Positions 17,716 to 26,603 of a DNA stretch of 64,000 nt are shown here, in pieces. The notes beneath the pieces are model-generated. The model did no database searches. It saw only the letters and a program-made list of their open reading frames with translations, and was not told the DNA's origin. Source of the stretch: Mycobacterium sp. (lineage in GTDB: Bacteria; Actinomycetota; Actinomycetes; Mycobacteriales; Mycobacteriaceae); the NCBI RefSeq assembly GCF_004298145.1, contig NZ_SCRH01000023.1, positions 62,001-126,000 of the forward strand, given 5' to 3'. Position 1 is the stretch's first letter; every line of letters begins with the position of its first letter. Made by a program: the position numbers and the translations under genes.

Positions 17716-18636
17716 ATGTCTGAAGATCGCCTCGAATACCTGGTGTCGACCGACTGGCTCGCCAAACGTCTGGACGATCCGGATATCCGAATTTTCGACT
17801 GCACCGGCAGTGTTGGAACGACCGACTTCCTGAACCATGGACGCGAAATGCACTACGCGCACCACCATATCCCGGGTGCCGCATACCTCGATATCGCAAA
17901 CCCCCGTGGGGTGCTCGCCGATCCGGGCGCAACCCTGCCGTTCACCTGGCCGTCCTCTGAACGCCTCGCAGAGGCGATCGGCGGTCTGGGCATCTCCGTA
18001 ACCAGCCGGGTTGTGGTCTACGCAGGCCCGAACGCGGGCACGCCGAATCCCGCTGCGGTAGGACAGACCTGGGCCACCCGGGCCTGGTGGCTGCTGCATC
18101 ACGCCGGCGTTGACGTCGCACTACTCGATGGCGGTTGGCAGAAGTGGCTCGACGAGGGACGACCAGTGTCCACCCAACCCATCGACTACGAACCGACCAC
18201 CTTTGTCGTCAGTCCAGACGCCAGGCGCGGGTTGGCTACCAAGGAGGACGTTCTTGACGCCGTTCACAATGGCTCCTGCGCCATCGTCGATGCATTGAGC
18301 CCGAAGTCTTATAACGGAGAAGAAGACAAGCAGTACGGCACCTTCGGCACGCGCCGAGGACATATCACGGACGCCGTCAACATTTATTTTGCGTCCCTGG
18401 TCGATGCCGACAGTGGATGCTTCATCGATAGCGACCGGCTGCGGGATCAATTGTGCGCCAGTGGTCTTCGCAATCAGGGCAAAGTCATCACCTATTGCGG
18501 AGCCGGAATTGGCGCCACCATGACCGGATTCGCCTTGAAGTTGTGCGGGCGCGACGACGTCGCGGTCTATGACGCGAGCATGATGGAATGGAACGGCGAT
18601 CCGAACCTGCCGATGACCGACCCCTCAGCGGCATAA
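17716..18636 (+). CDS. Sulfurtransferase (two-domain rhodanese)
   Basis: 306 residues, the usual length of thiosulfate/3-mercaptopyruvate sulfurtransferases with an inactive N-terminal and an active C-terminal rhodanese domain. The active-site loop is YCGAGIGATM with the persulfide cysteine near residue 260; other family members have CGxGVxA. It would move sulfane sulfur from thiosulfate or mercaptopyruvate to a thiophilic acceptor. ATG has AAGG just upstream. The next gene, an SDR, starts three bases after the stop. Confidence 0.9.
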   Translation: MSEDRLEYLVSTDWLAKRLDDPDIRIFDCTGSVGTTDFLNHGREMHYAHHHIPGAAYLDIANPRGVLADPGATLPFTWPSSERLAEAIGGLGISVTSRVVVYAGPNAGTPNPAAVGQTWATRAWWLLHHAGVDVALLDGGWQKWLDEGRPVSTQPIDYEPTTFVVSPDARRGLATKEDVLDAVHNGSCAIVDALSPKSYNGEEDKQYGTFGTRRGHITDAVNIYFASLVDADSGCFIDSDRLRDQLCASGLRNQGKVITYCGAGIGATMTGFALKLCGRDDVAVYDASMMEWNGDPNLPMTDPSAA

Positions 18637-18639
18637 AGC

Positions 18640-19425
18640 GTGAACCCGCCCAACAGGTTTCCGCTACCGCACGCCTCGACCGACCTCAACGGCCAAGTGG
18701 CGTTGGTGACGGGCGCCACCGCTGGACTCGGTCGCCGCTTCGCCGCGGTACTCGCGGCCGCCGGTGCCGCTGTCGTGGTCGCCGGCCGCCGGCTCGAGCG
18801 CCTGCAGCAGGTCGCCGACGAGATCACCGAACGCGGTCACCGTTGCGCACCGGTGGCGATCGATGTGTCACACTCCACTGGGCTGAGCGACGCGGTGGAC
18901 CGTGCCGAAAAAGCCTTCGGCCCCATCACGATTCTGGTCAACAATGCCGGTATCCCGGACGCGCAACGGGCGCACCGCATGTCGCTGGAACTGATCGACG
19001 CGGTCATCGACACGAACCTGCGCGGGCCGTTCGTGCTGACGTGCGAGGTGGCCCGGCGACTGATCGCCGCGGGGCTACCGGGACGAATCATCAATCTCTC
19101 GTCGATGGGCGCCTACCAGTACCAAGGCGATGGAGCCGCGCTGTACTCGATCACCAAAGCGGCCATCAACCGGATGACCGAAGCCCTCGCGGTCGAGTGG
19201 GTCCGCTACGGCATCAACGTCAACGCGATCGCACCCGGTGCGTTCATGACCGAGATGATGGAAGGCCGGATCGCGCGCGTCGGCGACTTCACAGACGACC
19301 TGCCCCGCAAGCGCATCGGGGATCCCGCCCAACTCGACAGCACACTGCTCTACCTCGCCGCACCGGCATCGGACTTCGTCACGGGCACCATCGTCAAAGT
19401 CGACGACGGGCAGTTCCCCCGCTGA
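18640..19425 (+). CDS. SDR family NAD(P)-dependent oxidoreductase
   Basis: 261 residues, GTG start three bases after the rhodanese stop. Classical short-chain dehydrogenase: cofactor motif TGATAGLG near residue 27, NNAG near residue 103, and the catalytic YxxxK as YSITK near residue 168. AGRRL after strand beta-2 suggests NADP(H) preference (R-R instead of D). Substrate unknown. Convergent with the swivel-domain gene at 19468. Confidence 0.92.
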   Translation: MNPPNRFPLPHASTDLNGQVALVTGATAGLGRRFAAVLAAAGAAVVVAGRRLERLQQVADEITERGHRCAPVAIDVSHSTGLSDAVDRAEKAFGPITILVNNAGIPDAQRAHRMSLELIDAVIDTNLRGPFVLTCEVARRLIAAGLPGRIINLSSMGAYQYQGDGAALYSITKAAINRMTEALAVEWVRYGINVNAIAPGAFMTEMMEGRIARVGDFTDDLPRKRIGDPAQLDSTLLYLAAPASDFVTGTIVKVDDGQFPR

Positions 19426-19467
19426 GATTTCCCCTGGGACGCGGCGAATCCTCAGATCCGTTGTGCG

Positions 19468-21126
19468 TCAACCGCTATTCCGTTCCGACGCCGCGAGCGG
19501 CTGGTGGATAACGACGCGGCCCGAGGTGCCGTCGACGGTGATTTGTGCACCGTCCGGAATATCGCGCGTGCCGTGTTTGGAGTTGATCACGCAAGTGACA
19601 CCGAGTTCACGAGCGACGATCGCACCGTGGCTCATCACCCCGCCGGTATCGATCACCAACGCCTCGGCCAGCATGAACAACGGTGTCCAGCTGGGGTCTG
19701 TGGTGGGACACACCAGAATGTCCCCTTCTTCGAGGTCGGCATCGTCGGGATCGAAGACCACCCGCGCGGTACCGGTAACCTCGCCACCGCAGACACCGAT
19801 ACCGGAGAGTTCACTGACCGCGAGCCGATCCCCATCGACGGTCGGCGACGCCTCCGTCGCCTCAGGATTGCCGATCCAGCGGTCCGGCACATCCAGGCGC
19901 TGGAAGCCGTCGTGGTCGGCCCTGCGCGCGAGAACCAGTCCGCGCAGCGCCTCCGCAGGACGGTTCGGCGCATCGCTCACCAGTTCGTCGTACGTCAGGA
20001 AGAAAACGTCTTCGAGATCTGCCAGCTGGCCGGTGGCGGACAACTGATTTCCGATAATGCGCGCGGCGCAACGGGCCGCGTCGACGCAATGTAGGAAGCC
20101 GGCTTTGCCGACTTCGCGGATCGGGATGTATTCAGCCGCCAGCCGCAGTACAAGTCGAGCACGAATCTTGTTGACGGCATTGAGGTTTGCCAAGATCTCT
20201 CGTTCCGCAGCGAGGCGTATCTGCTGCTGACGCCGCCATACCTGGTCAGGGTGCGGTGCTTCACGACAACGGTAACGATTGGCCAGCAACCACAGTGGTG
20301 TCTGATCTTCGCGCCAAACACGACTGGGCAGGTTGCCTTCGCTCGGGCCGTGATAACCATGCCGGGCAACGAATTCCGTCATGGGCAGCTCACCATTGGC
20401 CAAGCTCCACAGGTCGGCGATGACTTCGGTCTCGTCGACGCCCCCGTATCCCGTCATCAGTTCGGCCGCCCGGTCGCGATTACCGAACGCGGATAGCGCG
20501 AGCAGCTCGACCTGCTCACCGAGCGCCTGACCCACCAGCGACAGGGTAGTGTGCATGGTCCCGATGGTTACGAAGTTCTCGGCGGCCTCGCGCAGCAGTC
20601 GCTGGGCTCCCGCGATGGTCGTGGGCGGGGAGTCCACCGCACTACGCCGCCACCAGGCGCGAATGTCCTCGCGGTGCGGGCGGATGTGCTTGCGGTGCCG
20701 GTAGGCACTCGAGACGGTGCTCACCAGAATCACCGGGTAGCGCAGCTTCGCCCGCAGCCGAGACGTCGCGGATTGTCCAGCCCCGACGGTGCCTCGGGGT
20801 TCGCCGAACATCTGTTGTACGACCGTATCGCCGTCCGTCCCGGGCATTCGCTGGCCGAGGCGGTGAAACGTGTTGAGGTTCCCCGCCGGCAGTCCGTAAA
20901 ACGCGGCGCTGATGCGCTGATCCGAGCTGGCCGGTGGCGGAACTTCGGCACGAGTGAGCACGCCGAGTTCGCCGAAGCCGCGGCGTACCGCCGTCTCCAT
21001 CGCAAACTGCCAGAAGGTCCAGCTGAGCGGGGTCTGGACGCCCTGAATCGCCTCGGAGAAGTTGACCCTTGACCATGCGGTCTGCGCACCGGACCGGCTG
21101 TGTACCGGACTGTTGGTTACGGCCAC
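19468..21126 (-). CDS. PEP-utilising mobile (phosphohistidine swivel) domain protein, second copy
   Basis: About 552 residues from GTG 21126, which has GGGAAGCGGG upstream; an in-frame ATG at 21201 would place the palindrome at 21155-21169 inside the coding region and adds 25 residues with no homology to the paralogue. The C-terminal swivel domain has GGVMSHGAIVARELGV with presumed phospho-acceptor His500. The N-terminal region shares GVQTPLSWTFWQ and FYG-PAGN-NTFHRLG-RMPGT segments with the copy at 3028-4641. As in that copy, no ATP-grasp domain is attached. The promoter carries the shared 17-bp box at 21211-21227 with a good -10 (TATAAC, 21212-21207). Confidence 0.85.
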   Translation of the reverse strand: MAVTNSPVHSRSGAQTAWSRVNFSEAIQGVQTPLSWTFWQFAMETAVRRGFGELGVLTRAEVPPPASSDQRISAAFYGLPAGNLNTFHRLGQRMPGTDGDTVVQQMFGEPRGTVGAGQSATSRLRAKLRYPVILVSTVSSAYRHRKHIRPHREDIRAWWRRSAVDSPPTTIAGAQRLLREAAENFVTIGTMHTTLSLVGQALGEQVELLALSAFGNRDRAAELMTGYGGVDETEVIADLWSLANGELPMTEFVARHGYHGPSEGNLPSRVWREDQTPLWLLANRYRCREAPHPDQVWRRQQQIRLAAEREILANLNAVNKIRARLVLRLAAEYIPIREVGKAGFLHCVDAARCAARIIGNQLSATGQLADLEDVFFLTYDELVSDAPNRPAEALRGLVLARRADHDGFQRLDVPDRWIGNPEATEASPTVDGDRLAVSELSGIGVCGGEVTGTARVVFDPDDADLEEGDILVCPTTDPSWTPLFMLAEALVIDTGGVMSHGAIVARELGVTCVINSKHGTRDIPDGAQITVDGTSGRVVIHQPLAASERNSG

Positions 21127-21154
21127 CTGAAACCCGCTTCCCGTTCGCACCGAT

Positions 21155-21169
21155 CGAACACAGTGTTCG
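21155..21169. promoter_or_regulatory. CGAACA-CAG-TGTTCG palindrome in leader of swivel-domain gene
   Basis: Perfect 6-3-6 palindrome 29 bases upstream of the chosen GTG and downstream of the -10 at 21212-21207. It resembles a mycobacterial SOS box but has a five-base rather than four-base centre (TCGAAC-N5-GTTCGC), so LexA is unlikely. Possible second operator. Confidence 0.4.
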
Positions 21170-21210
21170 CATGACTGTACATGGCGTCCGACCGGCAGCA
21201 CCCCCGGTTA

Positions 21211-21227
21211 TACAAACAGTGCTTGAT
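21211..21227. promoter_or_regulatory. 17-bp regulon box (divergent swivel protein/enoyl-CoA hydratase)
   Basis: TACAAACAGTGCTTGAT on the plus strand, a degenerate member of the ACCAAAC-N3-GTTTGGT family. Read leftward, the box runs directly into TATAAC, a strong -10 for the swivel-domain gene; read rightward it precedes TTAACC and the hydratase ATG 31 bases on. Confidence 0.6.
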
Positions 21228-21258
21228 TAACCGCACCGGACGTCAGTACGCTCCGCAC

Positions 21259-22044
21259 ATGACCATCCGGCACGGCGACCTTGCGCTGGAATTCGACGGT
21301 GACGTGGCCGAGATCGTGTGGGCGGCACCGGAGCTCAACCTGTTCACCCCTGAGGTGGCCGACGCATACGATGCCGTGTTGGACGACCTTCCCGACGGGG
21401 TGCGCGCACTGATCCTGCGGGCCGACGGCAAGGTTTTCTGCGCCGGAGTGCAGGCGCAGCAGTTCACCACGATGGACGCCGCGGCCGGCGCGGAGTTCAG
21501 CCGCCGCCTGCTGGGCCTCGTGCAACGGATCGAGCGGCTTCCGCTTCCCACAGTTGCCGTCGTCCACGGGCTGAACCTCACCATCGGCCTCGAACTGACG
21601 TTGGCATGCGATTTCATCTGGGCCGCCGAGGAAGCCAGCATGGGATTGGTCGAGGCCCGGGTGGGCATCACGCCCGCCGCCGGCGGCACTCAGCGTCTGG
21701 TGGCACGGGCGGGGCTTTCCCACGCCAGGGAAATGGTGATCACGGGGCGGACCTATGCGGCGTCAGTGCTGCATGACTGGGGGGTCGTCGACAACGTTCT
21801 GCCGAGGGCACAGCTGCTGGCGGGAGCCCGCGAATTCGCCGCCGAACTCGCGGCGGGCCCCACGGTCGCCACCGGAATCGCCAAGCAGATCATTGCGCTC
21901 GCCCGTGACCGCGGCGTCGGGGCCGCCGACGCCGCCACCCCCGAACTGGCCGGACCTGTGCTGAGCAGTGAAGACGCGGCGATCGGTGTCGAGACGCTGC
22001 TCGCGCATGGGCCGGGCGCTAAGCCCGCTTTTCGCGGCCGTTAG
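21259..22044 (+). CDS. Enoyl-CoA hydratase/isomerase (crotonase) family protein
   Basis: 261 residues. Oxyanion-hole segments KVFCAGVQAQQF (near residue 60) and GLNLTIGLELTLACDF (near residue 110) and GITPAAGGTQRL identify the crotonase fold. The usual D of CAGxD is replaced by Q, so it may be an isomerase or hydrolase variant. Divergent from the swivel-domain gene across a regulon box. The 3' end overlaps the convergent TetR gene by 26 bases. Confidence 0.88.
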   Translation: MTIRHGDLALEFDGDVAEIVWAAPELNLFTPEVADAYDAVLDDLPDGVRALILRADGKVFCAGVQAQQFTTMDAAAGAEFSRRLLGLVQRIERLPLPTVAVVHGLNLTIGLELTLACDFIWAAEEASMGLVEARVGITPAAGGTQRLVARAGLSHAREMVITGRTYAASVLHDWGVVDNVLPRAQLLAGAREFAAELAAGPTVATGIAKQIIALARDRGVGAADAATPELAGPVLSSEDAAIGVETLLAHGPGAKPAFRGR

Positions 22045-22702
22045 CGCCGGATCCATCCTCGGCCTGGGCGGCTGGCAACCACCTTGCCTGGCGCACCTTC
22101 ACCGCCGCGTCGATCGCGTCCAGGATGCTGGTCGTGACGAGGTCGAAGATCTCGTCGGAGGACAAGCCGCTCTCCGACATCGCTTTGGCCAGCGCCGGGT
22201 ATTTGTCGCCGTCGATATCGTGCTGATCCTCGGGCGAATAACCCTGTGTGTCATGCAAAGCGCTGCCGATGGCGAACAGCTCGAGCGCGTCCAGCAGGGG
22301 CATGACCGCCGCACTCGGCACCCCCTCTGCCATGAGCCGTTCCGCCGAGGTGTCCAACATGCGGGCACCCATCCCCAGGGATCGCTTGGACACGATCAGG
22401 GGGACCAGCCCCGGATGCTCGAGCAGTGCGTTGCGCAGGTTGCGGGCGTTCTGGGACATCCAATGCCGCCAGTTGTCGTCGGACGCTTCGGGCGTACGAA
22501 CGTTGCTCAGCGCCAATTCCGCTGCCCCGACAAGGATTTCGTCTTTATTTTCGAAATGATGGTACAGCGATGCGCCGTTGACACCGAGCGCGTCGGCCAA
22601 GCGGCGAATGCTCAGACCCGCCAGCCCGTCCTGGTCGATGATGGTGAGCGCCGTCTCGAGAACCTTGCGCCGCGAGATCAGCGCAACTTTGGGCCTTACC
22701 AT
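22019..22702 (-). CDS. TetR family regulator, candidate master of the 17-bp regulon
   Basis: 227 residues. Helix-turn-helix at residues 28-52 (LSIRRLADALGVNGASLY followed by HHFENKDEIL); the C-terminal region looks like the TetR_C ligand domain (LLEHPGLVPLIVS, LFAIGSAL). It lies inside the block of genes whose promoters carry ACCAAAC-N3-GTTTGGT, and its own promoter holds the conserved half GGTGTTTGGTTA at 22739-22755, so autoregulation and control of the regulon are plausible (inference). It follows the box-bearing hydratase gene in convergent orientation. Confidence 0.88.
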   Translation of the reverse strand: MVRPKVALISRRKVLETALTIIDQDGLAGLSIRRLADALGVNGASLYHHFENKDEILVGAAELALSNVRTPEASDDNWRHWMSQNARNLRNALLEHPGLVPLIVSKRSLGMGARMLDTSAERLMAEGVPSAAVMPLLDALELFAIGSALHDTQGYSPEDQHDIDGDKYPALAKAMSESGLSSDEIFDLVTTSILDAIDAAVKVRQARWLPAAQAEDGSGANGREKRA

Positions 22703-22738
22703 GCCGTTCGCCTCCCGAGAATGTGTGGTCCCAGGCTA

Positions 22739-22755
22739 ACCAAACACCGCCGCCA
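22739..22755. promoter_or_regulatory. 17-bp regulon box, half-conserved, before TetR
   Basis: Reads TGGCGGCGGTGTTTGGT toward the TetR at 22702; only the promoter-proximal half (GTTTGGT followed by TA) fits the consensus. The start codon lies 37 bases downstream. A weak site would suit autoregulation. Confidence 0.42.
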
Positions 22756-22780
22756 GGGTGGGAAGACACTCACAAGACGC

Positions 22781-24337
22781 TCACTGGGCTGAGACGGTCG
22801 GGGTCGGCGAACCGTATCGCTTCTTCAAATCGGCCTTGGGGAGCTTGCCGGTCACATTGCGTTCGAACGGCTCCACCGCCAAGAACTCCGTGGGCACCTT
22901 ATACCTGGCCAGGCGTCCGCTGCAGTGCTCGGCGAGCGCGCCGCGATCAAGATCGGCACCCGGATTCAGCACGATCAGCGCCCTTCCGACCTCGCCCCAG
23001 CGCTCGTCGACGATGGGGATGACGGCCGCGTCGGCGACATCGGGATGCTCATGCAACACCCGCTCGACCTCGGCGGGATAAACGTTTTCGCCGCCGGATT
23101 TGTACATGTCCTTGAAACGGTCGACCATCGTCAGGAAACCGTCTTCGTCGCGCTTGACGGCATCCCCGGTGCGGAACCAATCCCCCGCGAAAGCCGCGTC
23201 GGCGGCGCGCTCGCGACGCCAATAGCCGGCCGTCACTGCCGGTCCGTTGGCCCACAACTCCCCCGCCTCGCCATCCTCGACATCGTGACCGTCCGGCCCA
23301 ACAATGCGAATGTTGGTGTACTGCACGGGATCGCCGCACGAGCCGAATTTCGTCAGGGAGTCCGATGGCCTCACCACACTGACGATGGGACCCATCTCGG
23401 TGGCGCCGTATCCGGGGCTCAGCGGCCAACCCCGGTCGTGAAAGGCCTTGGTCACCTCGTAGTTCAAGAACCCACCACCGACCTGACCGTGCCGCATGTG
23501 GCTGAAGTCGGCCTCGGCAAACGCCGGAACGCGGGCCATCACCTGATACATCACCGGCGCTCCGGAGAAGTGGGTGAACCCGTTTGCGGGGTCGGAGAGC
23601 AAGCGCACGGTCTCGGCCGGGTCGAACGACGGCAGCACGGCGACCGTGCCGCCCAGCGCGAGGATCGGGTTCGTCATGCTGTTGAGACCCGCGGCGTGAA
23701 AGAACGGCAGCACCGCCAGGTAGCGACTGCGCGAAGTCAGTTCGTAAGGGTCCAGTGAGTTCAGCATCTGGTAGTGCAACATCCGGTGCGTACAGATCGC
23801 CGCCTTGGGCCGTCCGGTGGTACCGGAGGTATAGATCAACTGGACCGGGTCGGTGACGTCGACGATCGGCGCCGCACTACGGGGCGCCCCGCAGTCGGCG
23901 GCGGCAACGATGTCATACGCGGCATTCTCAACCCCGAATGACGCCAATCGGGGCACCCGCGCCGCGGCACCGATTTTTGTCGCCATCTCGGCCCAGGCCG
24001 CGTCGTGGACGAGCGCAGCGGGTTCAGAGTCGACACAGCAGAACTCGAGTTCAGGCTGCGCGAGACGGAAGTTCAGCGGAACCAGCATCGCGCCGATTCG
24101 CATGCACGCGAACTGCAGAATCAATACCCACGGGTGGTTGGCCGCCAGCACCGCGACTCTGTCACCGCGACCGACGCCGAGGTCGTCAGCGAGTGCTCCG
24201 GCCAAGCCGGCGACGCGACGCTCGAGCTCACGCCACGTCTCCAGTTCGCCGGTGCGCACGTCCTCGATTGCCGGCTCATCGGGCCGACGACGCGAGTGAT
24301 ACTGCACGACGTCGGTTGCATAGTGCTCCACGCTCAT
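22781..24337 (-). CDS. Acyl-CoA ligase (class I adenylate-forming enzyme)
   Basis: 518 residues. Core motifs in order: YTSGTTGRPK (A3, residues 169-178), GYGATEMGP (A5, residues 309-317), DRFKDMYKSGGENVYPAEVE (A7/A8) and TGKLPK with the catalytic lysine near residue 501 (A10). It activates a carboxylic acid as an acyl-adenylate and then CoA thioester; chain type is unknown. ATG 24337 follows AAAGGGG at good spacing and is preferred to in-frame ATGs 39 and 156 bases upstream. The promoter has a 17-bp box at 24422-24438 next to a perfect -10 (TATGAT). Confidence 0.9.
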   Translation of the reverse strand: MSVEHYATDVVQYHSRRRPDEPAIEDVRTGELETWRELERRVAGLAGALADDLGVGRGDRVAVLAANHPWVLILQFACMRIGAMLVPLNFRLAQPELEFCCVDSEPAALVHDAAWAEMATKIGAAARVPRLASFGVENAAYDIVAAADCGAPRSAAPIVDVTDPVQLIYTSGTTGRPKAAICTHRMLHYQMLNSLDPYELTSRSRYLAVLPFFHAAGLNSMTNPILALGGTVAVLPSFDPAETVRLLSDPANGFTHFSGAPVMYQVMARVPAFAEADFSHMRHGQVGGGFLNYEVTKAFHDRGWPLSPGYGATEMGPIVSVVRPSDSLTKFGSCGDPVQYTNIRIVGPDGHDVEDGEAGELWANGPAVTAGYWRRERAADAAFAGDWFRTGDAVKRDEDGFLTMVDRFKDMYKSGGENVYPAEVERVLHEHPDVADAAVIPIVDERWGEVGRALIVLNPGADLDRGALAEHCSGRLARYKVPTEFLAVEPFERNVTGKLPKADLKKRYGSPTPTVSAQ

Positions 24338-24421
24338 CGCCGGCCCCTTTACGGTTTCACTAGTGGCGACGGTCATCACCCCGGTGGCCGATCGCGTCGG
24401 CGCTGCGGTGTGCCCATCATA

Positions 24422-24438
24422 ACCATATGGTGTTTGGT
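24422..24438. promoter_or_regulatory. 17-bp regulon box of acyl-CoA ligase promoter
   Basis: Toward the ligase gene it reads ACCAAACACCATATGGT and is followed immediately by TATGAT (24421-24416), a near-ideal -10. A repressor here would block RNA polymerase. 73 bases away is the box of the divergent P450. Confidence 0.65.
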
Positions 24439-24510
24439 AGAGCACTCGCTCGGCCGTTCGTCCAGTCAAAATCTCGGCACCCGCCGCGGGCACCCGGGCG
24501 ACGTTGCTGT

Positions 24511-24527
24511 ACCAAACGCTGTTTGGT
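24511..24527. promoter_or_regulatory. 17-bp regulon box, perfect palindrome, P450 promoter
   Basis: ACCAAAC-GCT-GTTTGGT is a perfect 7-3-7 dyad and the best copy of the regulon box. Its last base starts the -10 candidate TATTGT (24527-24532); the P450 start is 34 bases further. Confidence 0.7.
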
Positions 24528-24566
24528 ATTGTGGCGATCGTCGCCGTCCGGATCGGGAGAGCCGCT

Positions 24567-25820
24567 GTGGATCAGTTCGACCATCACTCGCAAGACTTCG
24601 CCGAGCACTGGCGCGACATCTATGCCGGTATGCGCCAACACTGCCCCGTGGCACACAGTGATCGGCACGACGGCTTTTCGATCCTGACCCGTTACGACGA
24701 CATCAAGAAGGTGCTGGCCGACCCCGACACCTTCGTCTGCGGCCGCGATTTGTCCTTCGGTGACGAGGTTGTCGGCGGGGGCGTGACGGTGCCCACCAAC
24801 CCGGTCCGCATGGGCATGATGGAGATGGATCCGCCGGTATCCCAGGCCTACCGGAAACTGCTGGCACCACTGTTGTCGCGCAAGGCAATTGACACCTATC
24901 ACCCACGGATGCAGGAGATCGTGTCCTGGACCATCGATCGTGTCATCGAATCCGGAAGCGTCGATTTCGTTGACGAGATCGCCAACCCGCTGCCCGCGCT
25001 GGTCTCCCTTGACTACTTCGGGCTGTCGCTGGACAAGTGGGAACAGTACGCGACGACGCTGCACAAGGCCGTGTATCGCGAGAAGGGTTCGGTGCGCGAC
25101 CTGATGGCGCTCGTGGACGATGTGCGGTCCACCGTGGCCGAGCGCCGGGCGACGGCCGGCGAGCGTGGCGATCTGGTCGACGCGCTGCTCACCGGCAAGG
25201 TCGATGACCAGCCGCTCGACGACGAGATGGTCACTGAGCTGTTGTTCATGTTGCTCAACGGCGGCATCGACACCTCGACCGCGCTGATCGCGCACATGTT
25301 CGGCTACCTGGCCGCACATCCGAGTGAGCGCCAAGCGCTGATCGCCGACCCGGCCCGGATCCCCTCGGCCATCGACGAGATGTTGCGGTACTTTCCACCG
25401 GGCACCGGGGTGGCCCGCACGGTCATCAAAGACGTCGAGATCGAGGGCCACCGCTTCGCGCCGGGTGACCGGGTGTATTGCGCGATCGGCGCGGCCAACC
25501 TCGACCCCGCGGTCTTTCCGCACCCCGACGAGGTGCGCTTGGACCGCGAAAACAGCAGCAAGCACCTGTCTTTCGGCTTTGGTGTGCACCGCTGCCTGGG
25601 AGTGTTCTTGGCACCGATGGAGCTGACCGTGTTGCTCGGCGAGGTGCTTCGGCGGATACCCGACTACGTCATCGACCGCGAGGGCGTCCGCCAGTACCCG
25701 ACGATCCCTCTGGTCAATGGTTATCTGGCGATGCCGGCCACGTTCACCCCGGGACCGCGGGTGCTGACCGGATTCGCCGACGCGCTACCGATCCGGCTGG
25801 AACCGGCGACCACGTCGTGA
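24567..25820 (+). CDS. Cytochrome P450
   Basis: 417 residues. I-helix oxygen-activation motif GGIDTS (residues 232-237), K-helix ExxR (EMLR, 271-274) and heme-binding FGFGVHRCLG (336-345, axial Cys343). A soluble class I bacterial P450, needing ferredoxin and reductase; a 3Fe-4S ferredoxin is encoded at 34817. GTG 24567 was chosen for its GGGAGA ribosome-binding site; an upstream in-frame TTG would lie within the operator at 24511. Divergent from the acyl-CoA ligase. Likely hydroxylates a lipophilic substrate. Confidence 0.92.
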   Translation: MDQFDHHSQDFAEHWRDIYAGMRQHCPVAHSDRHDGFSILTRYDDIKKVLADPDTFVCGRDLSFGDEVVGGGVTVPTNPVRMGMMEMDPPVSQAYRKLLAPLLSRKAIDTYHPRMQEIVSWTIDRVIESGSVDFVDEIANPLPALVSLDYFGLSLDKWEQYATTLHKAVYREKGSVRDLMALVDDVRSTVAERRATAGERGDLVDALLTGKVDDQPLDDEMVTELLFMLLNGGIDTSTALIAHMFGYLAAHPSERQALIADPARIPSAIDEMLRYFPPGTGVARTVIKDVEIEGHRFAPGDRVYCAIGAANLDPAVFPHPDEVRLDRENSSKHLSFGFGVHRCLGVFLAPMELTVLLGEVLRRIPDYVIDREGVRQYPTIPLVNGYLAMPATFTPGPRVLTGFADALPIRLEPATTS

Positions 25821-25832
25821 GCCGGGGCTCGG

Positions 25833-26603
25833 TCAATCACCGTCCAGATAGCCCGCACGGGTCCGATCGAGGAAGGTCTGCCGCGCGGCCGAGGCGTCCC
25901 CGAGCATGTTGAGCTCGAAGGTATAGCTGAGCTCTTGCCGATAGAGGGTGCGTAGGTCGCGGGCGGCGGTATTGTTCAGCGACTGTTTCATCGCGCGCAC
26001 CACCCGCGGCGTCTTGGCCGCGATCGTCGCGGCGACCTCCCGGGCCCTGTCCACCGCGGCCGCCGCGGTGGGCTCCACGTGGTAGACGCTGCCATAGGCG
26101 TGCAGCTCGGCGATGTCGAAGGGTTCGCAGGTGAACATCGCGGTGCGCATCCGCTTCTCCGGGAGCAGGCCGAGCGCCTGTACCCCACCGGTGGTGGCTC
26201 CGTTGTCGACCTCGGCGAGAACGAATTTCGTTGCGGCACTGCCGATCAGCACGTCACAGGTGCCAGCCAGCAACACCCCCACCCCCACACAGTAGCCGTG
26301 CACGCAGCCGATCACCGGTACCGCGCACTCGGCGATCGCCAAGCTGGAGTCTTGGGAACCCCTGGCCTGTCCGAGGATTCCCCCAAACCCCGGCAGGGTC
26401 TGCACCTCCTTGAGATCACCGCCGGCGCAGAACCCGTTGCCATCGGCACGCAGCACCACGACGCGTACCTCCTCGCGGTGCTCATAGCTGCGCAGCAGTT
26501 CGGTGAGCCGCGCCAGGTCCGCGATGGTGTAGGCGTTGGCGGGCGGGTGGTGTACCACCAGCTCGGCGACGCCGCCAGAATTGATCGTCTCCGTTATGGA
26601 CAC
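25833..26603 (-). CDS. Enoyl-CoA hydratase/isomerase (crotonase) family protein
   Basis: 256 residues. Segments GFCAGGDLKEV (near residue 58) and GYCVGVGVLLAGTCDVLIG (near residue 104) form the oxyanion hole. The helix normally reading G-x-P-E-x-x-x-G is ALAEVDNGATTGGVQ-like, so the catalytic acid may be shifted. It overlaps the upstream nitronate monooxygenase gene by ten bases and ends the epimerase/NMO/crotonase operon. Convergent with the P450, 12 bases apart. Confidence 0.88.
   Translation of the reverse strand: MSITETINSGGVAELVVHHPPANAYTIADLARLTELLRSYEHREEVRVVVLRADGNGFCAGGDLKEVQTLPGFGGILGQARGSQDSSLAIAECAVPVIGCVHGYCVGVGVLLAGTCDVLIGSAATKFVLAEVDNGATTGGVQALGLLPEKRMRTAMFTCEPFDIAELHAYGSVYHVEPTAAAAVDRAREVAATIAAKTPRVVRAMKQSLNNTAARDLRTLYRQELSYTFELNMLGDASAARQTFLDRTRAGYLDGD

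Noticed and set aside
21154..21170. Possible SOS box TCGAAC...GTTCG
   Set aside because: The mycobacterial LexA site has a four-base centre; this has five and no DNA-repair gene follows.
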